A DNA stretch of 64,000 bases from Acidimicrobiia bacterium (GCA_022821985.1 JAJECP010000003.1:1-64000), one strand, 5' to 3'. Positions 27,354 through 35,773 are shown, counted from the first letter of the stretch. The notes: generated from the sequence alone by a model not told the origin. Made by a program: numbers and translations.

Positions 27354-28358
27354 TCAGCTCTCGAACGTGCCGACCTTCTCGCCGGTGACGTTCTCATAGT
27401 TCCGATTCAGGAACCAGCGCTGGTAATCGCCGTAGGTGATCGGCTCGTGGCGGGCCGGGCGTTCGTCGCTGACCGTGGTGGGCACCGGGTCGACCACTGC
27501 GTCGTCGCGGGCTCCGTAGAAGAACGGCACCGCGTACCGGTCGCCGGCCGACAGGTTGCGTGCGCGGTGCGCCGTTGACAGATACACGTTGTTCGTCCAG
27601 CGCTTCAGCATGTCGCCGCTGTTGACGAGGTAGGAGCCGGCCATCTGCGGCGGCTTGATCCAGTCGTAGCCGGCCGGGCGGATCTCCAACCCCGGCACAT
27701 CGTTGGCCGGCAGGAACGTGAACACCGAGCTGTCCGTGTGCGGTGCGAGGCCCCACTCGTTGTCGTCGTAGTCCATCGGCGGGTAGTGCGACATGCGCAG
27801 CGTCACGCTGGGCTTGTCGAAGTGCGGGTCGAAGTAGTCGCGGGGCAGGTCGAGCGACAGCGCCAGGATCGGCAGCATCCGTGAGCCCAGGGCGATGAGC
27901 TGGTCGATATAGCTCTCGCAGCTCTGCGCGAAGTCGTCGAGCGGCGGGAACTGATTCTCGGTGTGGTAGCCGTGCCGATGGCAGAAGAACGCCTCGTTCT
28001 GGTTGGGTTTGCGCACCGGCCCCGCGATGTCGGAGGCGTACGACGTGCCGCCGCCCATGCCGAGATAGCCGCCTGCCAGCTTGCCCATCGGGATCGAGTC
28101 CTTCACCGGCTGCGGGAGCGCATGCAGGCGGCGGGCCTCGTCGAACATGTGCTCGATGGTCTCGGCCGGCACACCGTGGTTCACGATGAAGAAGAAGCCC
28201 ACCTCGGTAAGGGCGTCGCGCAGTTCGGCGGCGAGGGCAGCTTGAGCTGCGGCGTCGGGCACCGCGTCGTTGAGCGGCGCCAGGTCCAAGACCGGAATGA
28301 CGTCTGCTGTGTCGGCCGTCGGCCCTGCCGTGCTGCGGTCCTGCGTCGTGAGCGCCAC
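27354..28358 (-). CDS. 2-oxoglutarate/Fe(II)-dependent dioxygenase, isopenicillin N synthase-like
   Basis: A 334-residue protein with the N-terminal DIOX_N region (IPVLDLAPLND ... VGFFFIVNHGVP) and the jelly-roll core. Iron ligands are His and Asp in APHTDSSVFTF and a distal His in LSTAHRARNLS, where the following Arg/Ser pair binds the 2OG C5 carboxylate. GTG 28358 is preceded by AAGGAGG. It is divergent from the quinone oxidoreductase. The substrate is unknown; the family includes amino-acid hydroxylases and enzymes of small-molecule catabolism. Confidence 0.85.
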   Translation of the reverse strand: MALTTQDRSTAGPTADTADVIPVLDLAPLNDAVPDAAAQAALAAELRDALTEVGFFFIVNHGVPAETIEHMFDEARRLHALPQPVKDSIPMGKLAGGYLGMGGGTSYASDIAGPVRKPNQNEAFFCHRHGYHTENQFPPLDDFAQSCESYIDQLIALGSRMLPILALSLDLPRDYFDPHFDKPSVTLRMSHYPPMDYDDNEWGLAPHTDSSVFTFLPANDVPGLEIRPAGYDWIKPPQMAGSYLVNSGDMLKRWTNNVYLSTAHRARNLSAGDRYAVPFFYGARDDAVVDPVPTTVSDERPARHEPITYGDYQRWFLNRNYENVTGEKVGTFES

Positions 28359-28520
28359 GGTGCCTCCTTGTGCTCTCCCGAGCGTACGCGTGCGACGGCT
28401 CGTGTGTCGGAGGGGCTGAGCCCCTGAACGTGTGACGGGCCATTGGTACGGTTCTGCCGGTTCGGAGGGGTTGCATCGAGCCCGCCCGACCAGCGATACG
28501 AGCGATTGCAAGGGGAACCG

Positions 28521-29507
28521 ATGAGAGCGTGGCGACTGAACGAGTTGGGCTATCCGTGGGATGTGCTGGAGCTGGGCGAGTACGACTCACCCGAGCCGGG
28601 TCCGGGCCAGGCGCGCATCACCGTGGAGGCCACCGATCTCAACTTCGCGGACATCCTGCACTGCCAAGGCACCTACCAGGAGCGGTGGGACCCGCCGTTC
28701 ACGCCCGGGATGGGAGCGTCCGGCACCGTGACCGCGGTCGGCCCCGAGTGCGACTTGACAGTCGGTGACCGGGTCATCGGCTCGGGTGTCGGCAGCTGGG
28801 GCGGCTATGCCAGCGAAGCGCTCATCAGGGGCGCCACGGCACGGCACGTGCCCGACGATGTGTCGATCCCAGATGCGTGTGCAGCCAACGTGATCTACGG
28901 CACGGCGTGGTTCTCGCTGTACCGGCGCGGGCAGATGCAGGCCGGTGAGACGGTGCTGGTGCTCGCTGCGGCGGGTGGCGTCGGCTCGGCTGCGGTGCAG
29001 ATGGCCAAGGCTGCGGGCTGCACCGTGCTCGCTGCCGCAGGTGGACCTGCGAAGGTGGAGACCTGCCGCCAGCTCGGCGCGGACATCGTCATCGACTACG
29101 ACAACGACGACCTGTACCAGTCAGTGATGGATGCCACCGGCGGGCGGGGCTGCGACATCATCTACGACCCCGTCGGCGGCAAGTACTTCGATGTCGCCCG
29201 GCGGCTGGTGGCATGGGAAGGCCGCCTGCTCGTGGTCGGTTTCGCCAGCGGCACGATTCCGCAAGCGCCGGCGAACCACCTGCTGGTCAAGAACTACTCG
29301 GTGGTCGGCGTGCACATGGGCGGCTACCGCGGCCGCAAAGACGAGGTGCTCGACGAGTGCTACGCCGAGATCTGGCCGCAGGTAGCCGACGGCAGGCTCG
29401 ACCCGCTCGTCAGCCAGGAGCTGCCGCTCGAAGGCCTGATCGACGGTCTGCAGGCGTTGCACCAGCGCAAGACCACCGGCCGGGTCCTGCTCCGCCCCGA
29501 CCTGTAG
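28521..29507 (+). CDS. NAD(P)H:quinone oxidoreductase-like medium-chain dehydrogenase
   Basis: A 328-residue zinc-independent MDR protein. It has DLNFADILHCQG near the N-terminus, GMGASGTV, the cofactor-binding LVLAAAGGVGSAAVQMAKAAG and YDPVGGKYFDVARRL. Zn-ligand cysteines of classical alcohol dehydrogenases are absent. The closest architecture is quinone oxidoreductase or crotonyl-CoA reductase-like enzymes. ATG 28521 follows AAGGGGA. Confidence 0.83.
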   Translation: MRAWRLNELGYPWDVLELGEYDSPEPGPGQARITVEATDLNFADILHCQGTYQERWDPPFTPGMGASGTVTAVGPECDLTVGDRVIGSGVGSWGGYASEALIRGATARHVPDDVSIPDACAANVIYGTAWFSLYRRGQMQAGETVLVLAAAGGVGSAAVQMAKAAGCTVLAAAGGPAKVETCRQLGADIVIDYDNDDLYQSVMDATGGRGCDIIYDPVGGKYFDVARRLVAWEGRLLVVGFASGTIPQAPANHLLVKNYSVVGVHMGGYRGRKDEVLDECYAEIWPQVADGRLDPLVSQELPLEGLIDGLQALHQRKTTGRVLLRPDL

Positions 29508-29526
29508 ACGATCCTGATCTGCCCGC

Positions 29527-31212
29527 TCAGCTGCGTGCGACGGTGTAGCCGACTGACTCCCGATCCCACAGGTCCGCGGTGACGCCTGCGTCCCGGATGG
29601 CCTGCTTGCGGATCTTGCCCGAGGCGGTCTTGTCGAGCTCGCGCACGAATTGCAGGTAACGCGGCACGCTGTGGCGGGGCATGCGGGGCACGCACCAATC
29701 CAGAAAATGGACCGGATCGGGCGCCGGCCCGCTGACAGCGACGACGGCCAGCACTTCGTCCTCCCCACCGGCACCCTCGACGCGCAAGCCGACGACGGCG
29801 CACTCGATCACGCCGGCGTAGCCGTTGATCACCGTCTCCACCTCGTAGCTGGAGATGTTCTCGCCGCGCCGGCGGATGCGGTCGTTCAGCCGGTCCACAA
29901 AATGCAGCCGCCCGGATTCATCGAGCCTTCCTGCATCGCCGGTGTGGAACCACAGGTTCCGCCACGCCGCCACGGTGCGTTCGGGCATGCGGTGATAGCC
30001 CACGTTGAAGCAGAACGGCACCTTGGGACGCACCAGGATCTCGCCGGTCTCATCGGGCGCAACGGGTAGGTCAGTCTCGGGGTCGGCCACGATGACGTCG
30101 AAGAAGTCGGCCAGCGGCCGCCCCGCGCAGCCCGACATCACCGGGTCGTCGAAGCTGGTGTAGGCGACCATGTTGACCTCGGTCATCCCGTAGCCCTGCA
30201 TGATCCGCACGCCGAACCGCTCTTCGAACGCTGCGGCCCATTCCGCCGCCACCGGCAGGGCGATGACGGCTCGCAGCTGATGGTCACGATCGCCGTCGGT
30301 CGGCGGGCTGCGCCAGATGAACTCGGGCATGACCCCGAGGGCATTCGTCAGGGTGATCTGGTGCCGCCTCACCGTGTCGAGCCACTTGCCGGCGCTGAAC
30401 CGCTTCTCCACGTAGACCGAGGCGCCGGCGTGGAGTGACGCAAAGACCTGCATGAACAGGCCGTTCGCGTGGAACATCGGCATGCAGCAGTAGAAGCGGT
30501 CCTCCGGTGCGATCTGCAGGCTCCGGGCGGTGCCGAGGCCGAACAGGTAGCAGTGCGCCTGGGGCATCAGCACGCCCTTGGCGGGACCGGTGGTGCCCGA
30601 GGTGTACATGATCGTGCACACATCGCTGGGTTCGGCTGCCAGCACCGCTTCGGGACGCACCTCGGTCTCCAGCAGCTCTTCGATGGAGACCTCTGCCGAG
30701 CCCATGAGCACACCGCCGGCACCGGCGCCGTAGTCGCCGTCGTCGACCAGGATCGTGGCCTGAATCTCGGTTTCGGACGGGTCGAGTGAGCCGGGCTCGA
30801 TGTCATCGAAGCGCTCCAGCAGCCCGTGGTCGACGGCCACGATGCGGGGCTCTGAGTTGTTGACCTGATGCTCCAGGAAGGCACCGCGCAAGTCGGTGTT
30901 GATCGGCACGAAGATCGCCCGCCGCTTGTGGGTGGCGATCATCAGCAGCATGAACTCGAGGCTGTTGGTGAGCAGCCCCAGCAGCCGGTCGCCTGGCCGG
31001 AGGCCGAGATCGGCTAGAGCGGCAGCGAGCCGGTCGGTGTGGCTGTCGAGCTCGGCGAAGCTGAGCGTGCGACCGTCTTCGAACGCGAGAAATTCGCGGT
31101 CGGCATGAGTGACCGCCGCGTGACGCACAAGCGTTGGCAATGTCCAGCCGACGGTGCTGACGCCGCCTGCTTCTGCTGCGTCGCCGTTGGTCCCCTGGTC
31201 ACGGGTGCCCAT
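29527..31212 (-). CDS. AMP-forming acyl-CoA synthetase (CaiC-like)
   Basis: A 561-residue ANL-superfamily ligase. It has the P-loop YTSGTTGPAKGV near residue 195, GYGMTEVNMVAYTSF, the hinge region FHTGDAGRLDESGRLHFVDR and the C-terminal catalytic Lys in KTASGKIRK. It activates a carboxylate as acyl-AMP and transfers it to CoA. Architecture is close to crotonobetaine/carnitine-CoA ligases, which fits the nearby CaiB-family genes and the betaine-type Rieske oxygenase, but the substrate is not proven. Confidence 0.85.
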   Translation of the reverse strand: MGTRDQGTNGDAAEAGGVSTVGWTLPTLVRHAAVTHADREFLAFEDGRTLSFAELDSHTDRLAAALADLGLRPGDRLLGLLTNSLEFMLLMIATHKRRAIFVPINTDLRGAFLEHQVNNSEPRIVAVDHGLLERFDDIEPGSLDPSETEIQATILVDDGDYGAGAGGVLMGSAEVSIEELLETEVRPEAVLAAEPSDVCTIMYTSGTTGPAKGVLMPQAHCYLFGLGTARSLQIAPEDRFYCCMPMFHANGLFMQVFASLHAGASVYVEKRFSAGKWLDTVRRHQITLTNALGVMPEFIWRSPPTDGDRDHQLRAVIALPVAAEWAAAFEERFGVRIMQGYGMTEVNMVAYTSFDDPVMSGCAGRPLADFFDVIVADPETDLPVAPDETGEILVRPKVPFCFNVGYHRMPERTVAAWRNLWFHTGDAGRLDESGRLHFVDRLNDRIRRRGENISSYEVETVINGYAGVIECAVVGLRVEGAGGEDEVLAVVAVSGPAPDPVHFLDWCVPRMPRHSVPRYLQFVRELDKTASGKIRKQAIRDAGVTADLWDRESVGYTVARS

Positions 31213-31312
31213 TGGCGGAATCGTAGACTTCGCCCGGGCTTCGTGGCCCGAACGGGGTGCGCCCCCTCAGCGGGCGCATGGGGAATTGGGCACCTGCTCG
31301 GGAGGTGACCGG

Positions 31313-32425
31313 ATGCTGATCGGATTGCCTCGTGAGCTCAAGGCGGGCGAGCAACGCGTCGGGCTGACGCCGCACGCCGTGCGCGAGCTGGTGCTGCACG
31401 ACCACCAAGTGCTGGTCGAGAGCGGTGCCGGTGCTGGCATCCGTGTGTCCGATGCCGAATACGAAGCTGCCGGTGCTCTCATTCGAAGCTGCAGCGAGGT
31501 GTGGGACAAGGCTGAGCTGGTTGTCAAGGTCAAGGAGCCGCAGGCGTCTGAACGCAAGATGCTCGGCTCGGGCCAGATTCTGTTCGCCTACCTGCACCTG
31601 GCACCAGACCCCGACCAGACGGCCGATTTGGTGGAGTCGGGTGCGGCCTGTGTCGCATACGAGACCGTGACCGACTCGCGTGGCGGCTTGCCGCTGCTGG
31701 CGCCGATGTCCCGGGTTGCCGGGAGACTTGCCGTGCAGGCGGGGGCGTGGGCGCTCGAAACCGCACACGGGGGCATCGGCCTGCTGATCGGCGGGGTGCC
31801 CGGCGTGCCGCCGGCCAGGGTGGCGATCATCGGCGGGGGAGTGGTCGGCGAGAACGCCGCCGAGATCGCCATCGGCATGGGTGCCGATGTGCGGGTGCTC
31901 GACATCGACCCCGCCGCGCTCGACCACCTCGAGCAGCGCTTCGGTGCGTCGGTCGTCACGGTGACGTCCACCCGGGCGACCGTCGAGACCGAAGTGCAGA
32001 ACGCCGACTTGGTGATCGGCGCCGTGCTGGTGACCGGTGCCCGGGCGCCGAAGCTCGTGACGGCCGACTTGATCAAGCAGATGCGTCCCGGATCGGTGGT
32101 GGTCGACGTGGCCATCGACCAAGGCGGCTGCTTCGAGACATCCAAGCCCACGACCCATGCCGAGCCGACGTTCGTGGTCGACGGCGTGGTGCACTACTGC
32201 GTCGCGAACATGCCTGGCGCCGTGCCGGTCACCTCAACCCGAGCACTCAGCGACGCCACCCTGCCGAGAGTGCTGGCCATCGCCGAGAACGGCCTCGACG
32301 CCCTCCGCACTGACCCCCACCTGCGGGCGGGCCTGAACGTCTACAAAGGCCGCGTCACCGAGCCCCACGTAGCCGCCGCCCTAGACCTCCCCTACACCGA
32401 CCCCCTCACCGCCTTGAGCGCCTGA
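31313..32425 (+). CDS. ald: alanine dehydrogenase
   Basis: A 370-residue NAD-dependent alanine dehydrogenase: LPRELKAGEQRVGLTP at the start, substrate Lys in VKVKEPQ (near 74), His in YLHLAPDPDQT (near 96), the Rossmann motif IGGGVVGENAAEIAIGMGADV and Asp in VDVAIDQGGCFET. It interconverts L-alanine with pyruvate and ammonium, and could recycle amino groups from the aminotransferases upstream. ATG 31313 follows GGGAGGTGA. Divergent from the acyl-CoA ligase. Confidence 0.93.
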   Translation: MLIGLPRELKAGEQRVGLTPHAVRELVLHDHQVLVESGAGAGIRVSDAEYEAAGALIRSCSEVWDKAELVVKVKEPQASERKMLGSGQILFAYLHLAPDPDQTADLVESGAACVAYETVTDSRGGLPLLAPMSRVAGRLAVQAGAWALETAHGGIGLLIGGVPGVPPARVAIIGGGVVGENAAEIAIGMGADVRVLDIDPAALDHLEQRFGASVVTVTSTRATVETEVQNADLVIGAVLVTGARAPKLVTADLIKQMRPGSVVVDVAIDQGGCFETSKPTTHAEPTFVVDGVVHYCVANMPGAVPVTSTRALSDATLPRVLAIAENGLDALRTDPHLRAGLNVYKGRVTEPHVAAALDLPYTDPLTALSA

Positions 32426-32598
32426 TGGCGTAGCGAAGCGACCGCGGGAGCAGTGTCACACCCCGCGAGCACCATCGGCACATGGAACGGACATCGACCA
32501 CGGTGGATCTGCGCTTGCGTAACGGCGAGCATCACGAGTCCAGGCAGCAGGCGTCGTTAGGGTTCGCTCATGCCCCCAGCTCGCAGTCGGACCATCGC

Positions 32599-33528
32599 GT
32601 GAACACTGTGCGCCAGTTGCGCGTCGTGGAACTCTGCGCTGGTGCGGGCGGACAGGCACTCGGCTTCGAGGCCGCAGGATTCGCACACGATGCCCTCGTG
32701 GAGATTGATCCGCTCGCCTGCGACACCCTGCGACTGAACCGGCCTTTGTGGACCGTCGTCGAGGCTGACCTGAACGAAGTTGATCTACAGCGCTGGGCGG
32801 GCGCTGACGTGATCGCAGCGGGTCTCCCGTGCCCGCCGTTCAGCGTCGCGGGCAAGCAACTCGGTGCGGGAGACGATCGGGATCTCTTTCCTGCTCTCTT
32901 GGCTCATGTGGCGGCCCTGCGTCCTCGTGCTGTGTTGGTGGAGAACGTGCGCGGCCTGATGGCCAAGCGCTTCAATGCATTCCGACACAATGTCGAACAG
33001 AGTCTCATCGAGATCGGCTACACGGTGACATGGGGAATGCTGGACGCACGCGACTTCGGTGTGCCCCAGACACGCACTAGGTCGTTCATGGTCGCCGTCC
33101 AAGGGCGTGCCTTCTCGTTCCCGCCGCCCAGCAGAACAGGACATTCGACCGGCGCAGCCATCGGTGATCTCATGGCCCAAGGCGGATGGCCCTGGGCTGC
33201 AGCCTGGGCAGAACAGGCTGACGACGTTGCTCCGACCATCGTCGGTGGCTCAGCCAAGCATGGTGGTCCCGATCTCGGCCCCACCCGGGCGCGCGCAGCG
33301 TGGGCGACGATGGGCGTCGATGGCCTCGGTCTCGCGGACGCACCGCCATCGGAAGGGCACATGGGCATGCCGCGTCTCACTATTCCCATGGTTGCCCGAT
33401 TGCAGGCGTTCCCGGACGAATGGAAGTTTGTCGGCGGCAAGACGCGTCAGTACCGACAGATCGGCAATGCGCTTCCCCCACCTCTCGCCGAGGCGATGGC
33501 TCGCGCTTTGGCTGCATGTTTGACCTGA
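32599..33528 (+). CDS. C5-cytosine DNA methyltransferase of a NaeI-like system
   Basis: A 309-residue m5C methyltransferase. Motif I is VELCAGAGGQALGFEAAGF, the catalytic Cys78 sits in motif IV as PCPPFS (in place of the usual PCQPFS), ENVRG is motif VI, QTRTRSF motif VIII and RQIGNALPPPLAEAM motif X. The target-recognition region is short. GTG 32599 gives a family-like N-terminus; an in-frame ATG at 32482 would add 39 unmatched residues. It overlaps the restriction gene start at 33516. By pairing with a NaeI homologue it should protect GCCGGC. Confidence 0.9.
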   Translation: MNTVRQLRVVELCAGAGGQALGFEAAGFAHDALVEIDPLACDTLRLNRPLWTVVEADLNEVDLQRWAGADVIAAGLPCPPFSVAGKQLGAGDDRDLFPALLAHVAALRPRAVLVENVRGLMAKRFNAFRHNVEQSLIEIGYTVTWGMLDARDFGVPQTRTRSFMVAVQGRAFSFPPPSRTGHSTGAAIGDLMAQGGWPWAAAWAEQADDVAPTIVGGSAKHGGPDLGPTRARAAWATMGVDGLGLADAPPSEGHMGMPRLTIPMVARLQAFPDEWKFVGGKTRQYRQIGNALPPPLAEAMARALAACLT

Positions 33529-34466
33529 CTGGCGAACTTGGCGTGGGCGAGACTCACGACATGGAGGCCGACGAAGATCCAGCATTGACTGCCGTTGCGG
33601 CTGCGCTGTGCTGTGCTGACACCGATGGTGGCCGCACTGCAGGCGTCCTCCGGGCAACGCTTGATCAGCTCTATGACGGGGTGCGGACGGGTCGGTATCG
33701 CTGGCATGAGCTGCACAAGACCGAGAAGACCCACTGCGGGACGCTGGTCGAGATCAACATGCAGCGCGAGTTCGGCTTCGCCGATGGCAAGAACCTTGAC
33801 TTCCGCATCGCAGGCGTAGAAGTCGACTGCAAGTACTCGCAAACAGATGGTCGTTGGATGATCCCGCCCGAAGCGCGCGACGAGATCTGCATGGTGCTAT
33901 GGGCGAATGATGAGGAGTCGCGCTGGAAACTGGGGGTCGTCCGGGCCAAGGCCGATCTATTGGGCGACGGTACGAACCGAGACGCCAAGACGACACTCAA
34001 TAAGGAGGGACGCGAGGCGGTTAGCTGGATTTTCGCCTGCGGCCGGCTAGCGGAGAACACGCTGCTTCACCTGCCTGAGGGCGTCGCGGAGCAGATCATG
34101 GAGGGCGGGTCTGGGGCTGAGCGCATTCGCCGTCTGTGCCGTCTCGTGCAGCGCCGCATTATTCGGCGCGAAATCGTCGCAACCGTGGCCCAACAGGCGG
34201 ACTACATGAAGCGGCTGCGAGGCAATGGCGGTGCCCGGAGCGATTTGCGGCCCGAAGGCATCATCATCTTGGGCCAGTACGAGCGCCACCGAATGGTCGC
34301 AAGGGCGCTGCACCTGCCGGTTCCAGGGCCAAGCGACACCGTCACCGCCCGAGTGCATCCTGCGTTGCCTGGCGAGAATCCAAGTGTCGAGATCGACGGG
34401 TCATTCTGGCGCTTGGCTCGCGATGCCGACCCAGTCGTGCCCGCGCCGAGACTGCCTCAGAGATAA
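33516..34466 (+). CDS. NaeI-family type IIE restriction endonuclease
   Basis: A 316-residue protein matching NaeI along its whole length (NaeI is 317 residues). The nuclease residues Glu79, Asp95, Asp104 and Lys106 have the same spacing as NaeI Glu70, Asp86, Asp95 and Lys97. GRTAGVL, HKTEKTH and the C-terminal ATVAQQADYMKRLRG and LRPEGIIILG segments of the allosteric DNA-binding domain are present. Leu52 in LYDG corresponds to NaeI Leu43, the site known for resembling a ligase active site. Recognition of GCCGGC is inferred. Start 33516 overlaps the methyltransferase by 13 bases; ATG 33561 is an alternative. Confidence 0.93.
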   Translation: MFDLTGELGVGETHDMEADEDPALTAVAAALCCADTDGGRTAGVLRATLDQLYDGVRTGRYRWHELHKTEKTHCGTLVEINMQREFGFADGKNLDFRIAGVEVDCKYSQTDGRWMIPPEARDEICMVLWANDEESRWKLGVVRAKADLLGDGTNRDAKTTLNKEGREAVSWIFACGRLAENTLLHLPEGVAEQIMEGGSGAERIRRLCRLVQRRIIRREIVATVAQQADYMKRLRGNGGARSDLRPEGIIILGQYERHRMVARALHLPVPGPSDTVTARVHPALPGENPSVEIDGSFWRLARDADPVVPAPRLPQR

Positions 34467-34523
34467 TCGATTGAAGCGCTAGCGCTCGGGGACATGACTG
34501 TCACACCTCCATGGAAGGCTCAT

Positions 34524-34547
34524 CGGCACTGACGCGCGTCGGTGCCG
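34524..34547. terminator. near-perfect GC-rich palindrome, possible terminator or operator
   Basis: CGGCACTGAC, four-base GCGC, then GTCGGTGCCG. The two 10-base arms are reverse complements except for one T/G pair, which is a wobble in RNA. It lies 58 bases after the NaeI-family stop codon. No U-tract follows, so intrinsic termination is uncertain; a dimeric control protein could also bind it. Confidence 0.4.
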
Positions 34548-34584
34548 CTCACCCTGCGCGAACTTCAACCGGGGAGCACTGCGT

Positions 34585-34635
34585 ATGTCTGAATCCAAGA
34601 CTCGCCGGCTACGTCCCTTGGAGTGGTGGGCCTAG
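34585..34635 (+). other. 16-codon open frame with Shine-Dalgarno, possible leader or gene remnant
   Basis: ATG 34585 is preceded by GGGGAG at an 8-base distance and encodes MSESKTRRLRPLEWWA before TAG. It directly precedes the 23-bp repeat array. It could be a leader peptide or the 5' stump of a gene disrupted by the repeats. There is no homology evidence. Confidence 0.2.
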
Positions 34636-34650
34636 ATGGAGATGACGTCG

Positions 34651-34788
34651 ACTACCGATTCTGCACAGTCGCGAAGGCGCATTTCATACATCTGGGACTA
34701 CCGCTTTTGCACACTCGTCACTGCACATTTGGCGCGGTGTAAAATACCGGTTTTGCACACCGTCGACTACCGATCTCACACAACGGCG
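34651..34788. repeat. six-unit direct repeat array with 23-bp period
   Basis: Units begin at 34651, 34674, 34697, 34720, 34743 and 34766. Four carry a well-conserved 17-base core: ACTACCGATTCTGCACA (34651), ACTACCGCTTTTGCACA (34697), AATACCGGTTTTGCACA (34743) and ACTACCGATCTCACACA (34766). The units at 34674 and 34720 are degenerate. Spacing is exactly 46, 46 and 23 bases between conserved cores. A 23-base period places cores on nearly the same helix face about every two turns, as in iterons or multimeric operator arrays. Confidence 0.7.
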
Positions 34789-34896
34789 AGTGCAGCGGTT
34801 AGCAGGCGCGCTGATCGGCCGCGCGGCGCGACGGTCCCATAGAGCGCCGCGTTCCCGGCCAGCCCGGTGCGTTTGGTGGCAATACTCCACGAGCTC

Positions 34897-35055
34897 CTAT
34901 GCGTCCTCGAGGATCATCGAGATGACTTCCCTGAGGTTCTCGTTGAGCTCTTCGAGTGTCGCGCCTTGGGAGTGCGCACCTGGAAACCCCGGGATGTAGC
35001 CGACGAAGAAACCGGTGTCGGGGCAATGCTCGACAACGGCAGTGAAGTTCTGCAT
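34897..35055 (-). CDS. short HicB-like antitoxin, solitary
   Basis: A 52-residue protein with the HicB partial RNase H fold signature: MQNFTAVVEHCPDTGFFVGY, then IPGFPGAHSQGATLEEL and NENLREVISMILEDA. Typical HicB proteins have the pattern of a strand, a GxxxxPxxPGxxSxG loop and a helix, which is matched. It ends before any DNA-binding RHH or HTH tail. No hicA is seen: the 93 bases upstream run into vsr, and the downstream strand shows no double-stranded RNA-binding-like frame. It is probably an orphan or remnant antitoxin. Confidence 0.72.
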   Translation of the reverse strand: MQNFTAVVEHCPDTGFFVGYIPGFPGAHSQGATLEELNENLREVISMILEDA

Positions 35056-35148
35056 CGGCACGACCTCAACCTTGCTTTCAAGCAGCGATCATAGGCGTGC
35101 CCGCTTCTCGGATCGGCTCTGCCGCCAACGGCATCGACGTGCAGGCCG

Positions 35149-35613
35149 TCATTCAGCGCGCTGTGCGCGGCGATCAGAAGTTGGCGATTCGGCGAGGCGG
35201 CGGGCTCGGTTGCGGATGAGCTGTTCTATTTCGTCGGCGGCTTGGTCGGGGGGTTCGTGTTCCCAGATGCGAACTGGGGTCCAGCCGGCTGCTCGTAGGC
35301 GGGCGTCGGTGTCGGCGTCGCGGGCTCGGTTGCGGGCGATCTTGGTTTCCCAGTACTCGGCGTTGCGGCGGGGCTTGGTGCCGTGCTCGGGGCAGCCGTG
35401 CCAGAAGCACCCGTCCACGAAGATCGCCACTCGTAGGCGGGGGAACACCACGTCGGCTTCGCGGCGTACATCGGGCAACGGCCGGCGGTGCACGAAGAAG
35501 CGCAGGCCACGGCGGTGCAACGCTGAGCGCAGGAGCCGTTCCGGTCCCGTGTCGCGGGATCGCTGCTTCGACATGCGCTCCGATGCAGGTCCCGGCAGCG
35601 CCTTCGGCTCCAT
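35149..35613 (-). CDS. vsr: Vsr very-short-patch mismatch endonuclease
   Basis: A 154-residue Vsr-type endonuclease with SERMSKQRSRDTGPE at the N-terminus, an Asp in READVVFP, VDGCFWHGCPEHGTKP with catalytic His and zinc Cys residues, and NRARDADTDARLRAAGW. It nicks 5' of T in T:G mismatches produced when 5-methylcytosine deaminates, and is a natural companion of the m5C methyltransferase 1.6 kb away. ATG 35613 is chosen; a GTG at 35634 would add seven residues. Confidence 0.92.
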   Translation of the reverse strand: MEPKALPGPASERMSKQRSRDTGPERLLRSALHRRGLRFFVHRRPLPDVRREADVVFPRLRVAIFVDGCFWHGCPEHGTKPRRNAEYWETKIARNRARDADTDARLRAAGWTPVRIWEHEPPDQAADEIEQLIRNRARRLAESPTSDRRAQRAE

Positions 35614-35773
35614 GTGAGCGGTTCTACCAGTCACGTGCGGGTTGTGGGATATGCGCAGGACATGGGGCCAGCAGGGCCAGCATGAACAGCACAGGGTGCC
35701 GCGTCGCCGTCCTGCTCATACCCTGCCGACCGGCTATGAGGCAGCAACTCTGCCGCAGGCCGGAGGCTTGGAC

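Larger units (their letters stand above)
34467..34896. other. 430-base non-coding segment of the restriction island
   Basis: Between the NaeI homologue and the HicB-like gene there is no convincing gene. It contains a GC-rich hairpin (34524-34547), a 16-codon open frame with its own Shine-Dalgarno sequence (34585-34635) and the 23-bp-period repeat array (34651-34788), which is noticeably AT-richer than its surroundings. Short open frames on the minus strand here have no family features. Confidence 0.6.

Noticed and set aside
32482..32598. Longer N-terminus for the methyltransferase from ATG 32482
   Set aside because: The extra 39 residues do not resemble the family, and no ribosome binding site supports this start; it remains possible.
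34651..34788. CRISPR array
   Set aside because: The period is 23 bases with cores of 17, leaving no room for unique spacers, and there are no cas genes nearby.
34684..34890. 68-codon minus-strand frame as the missing hicA
   Set aside because: It runs through the repeat array and lacks the HicA strand-His-strand pattern.
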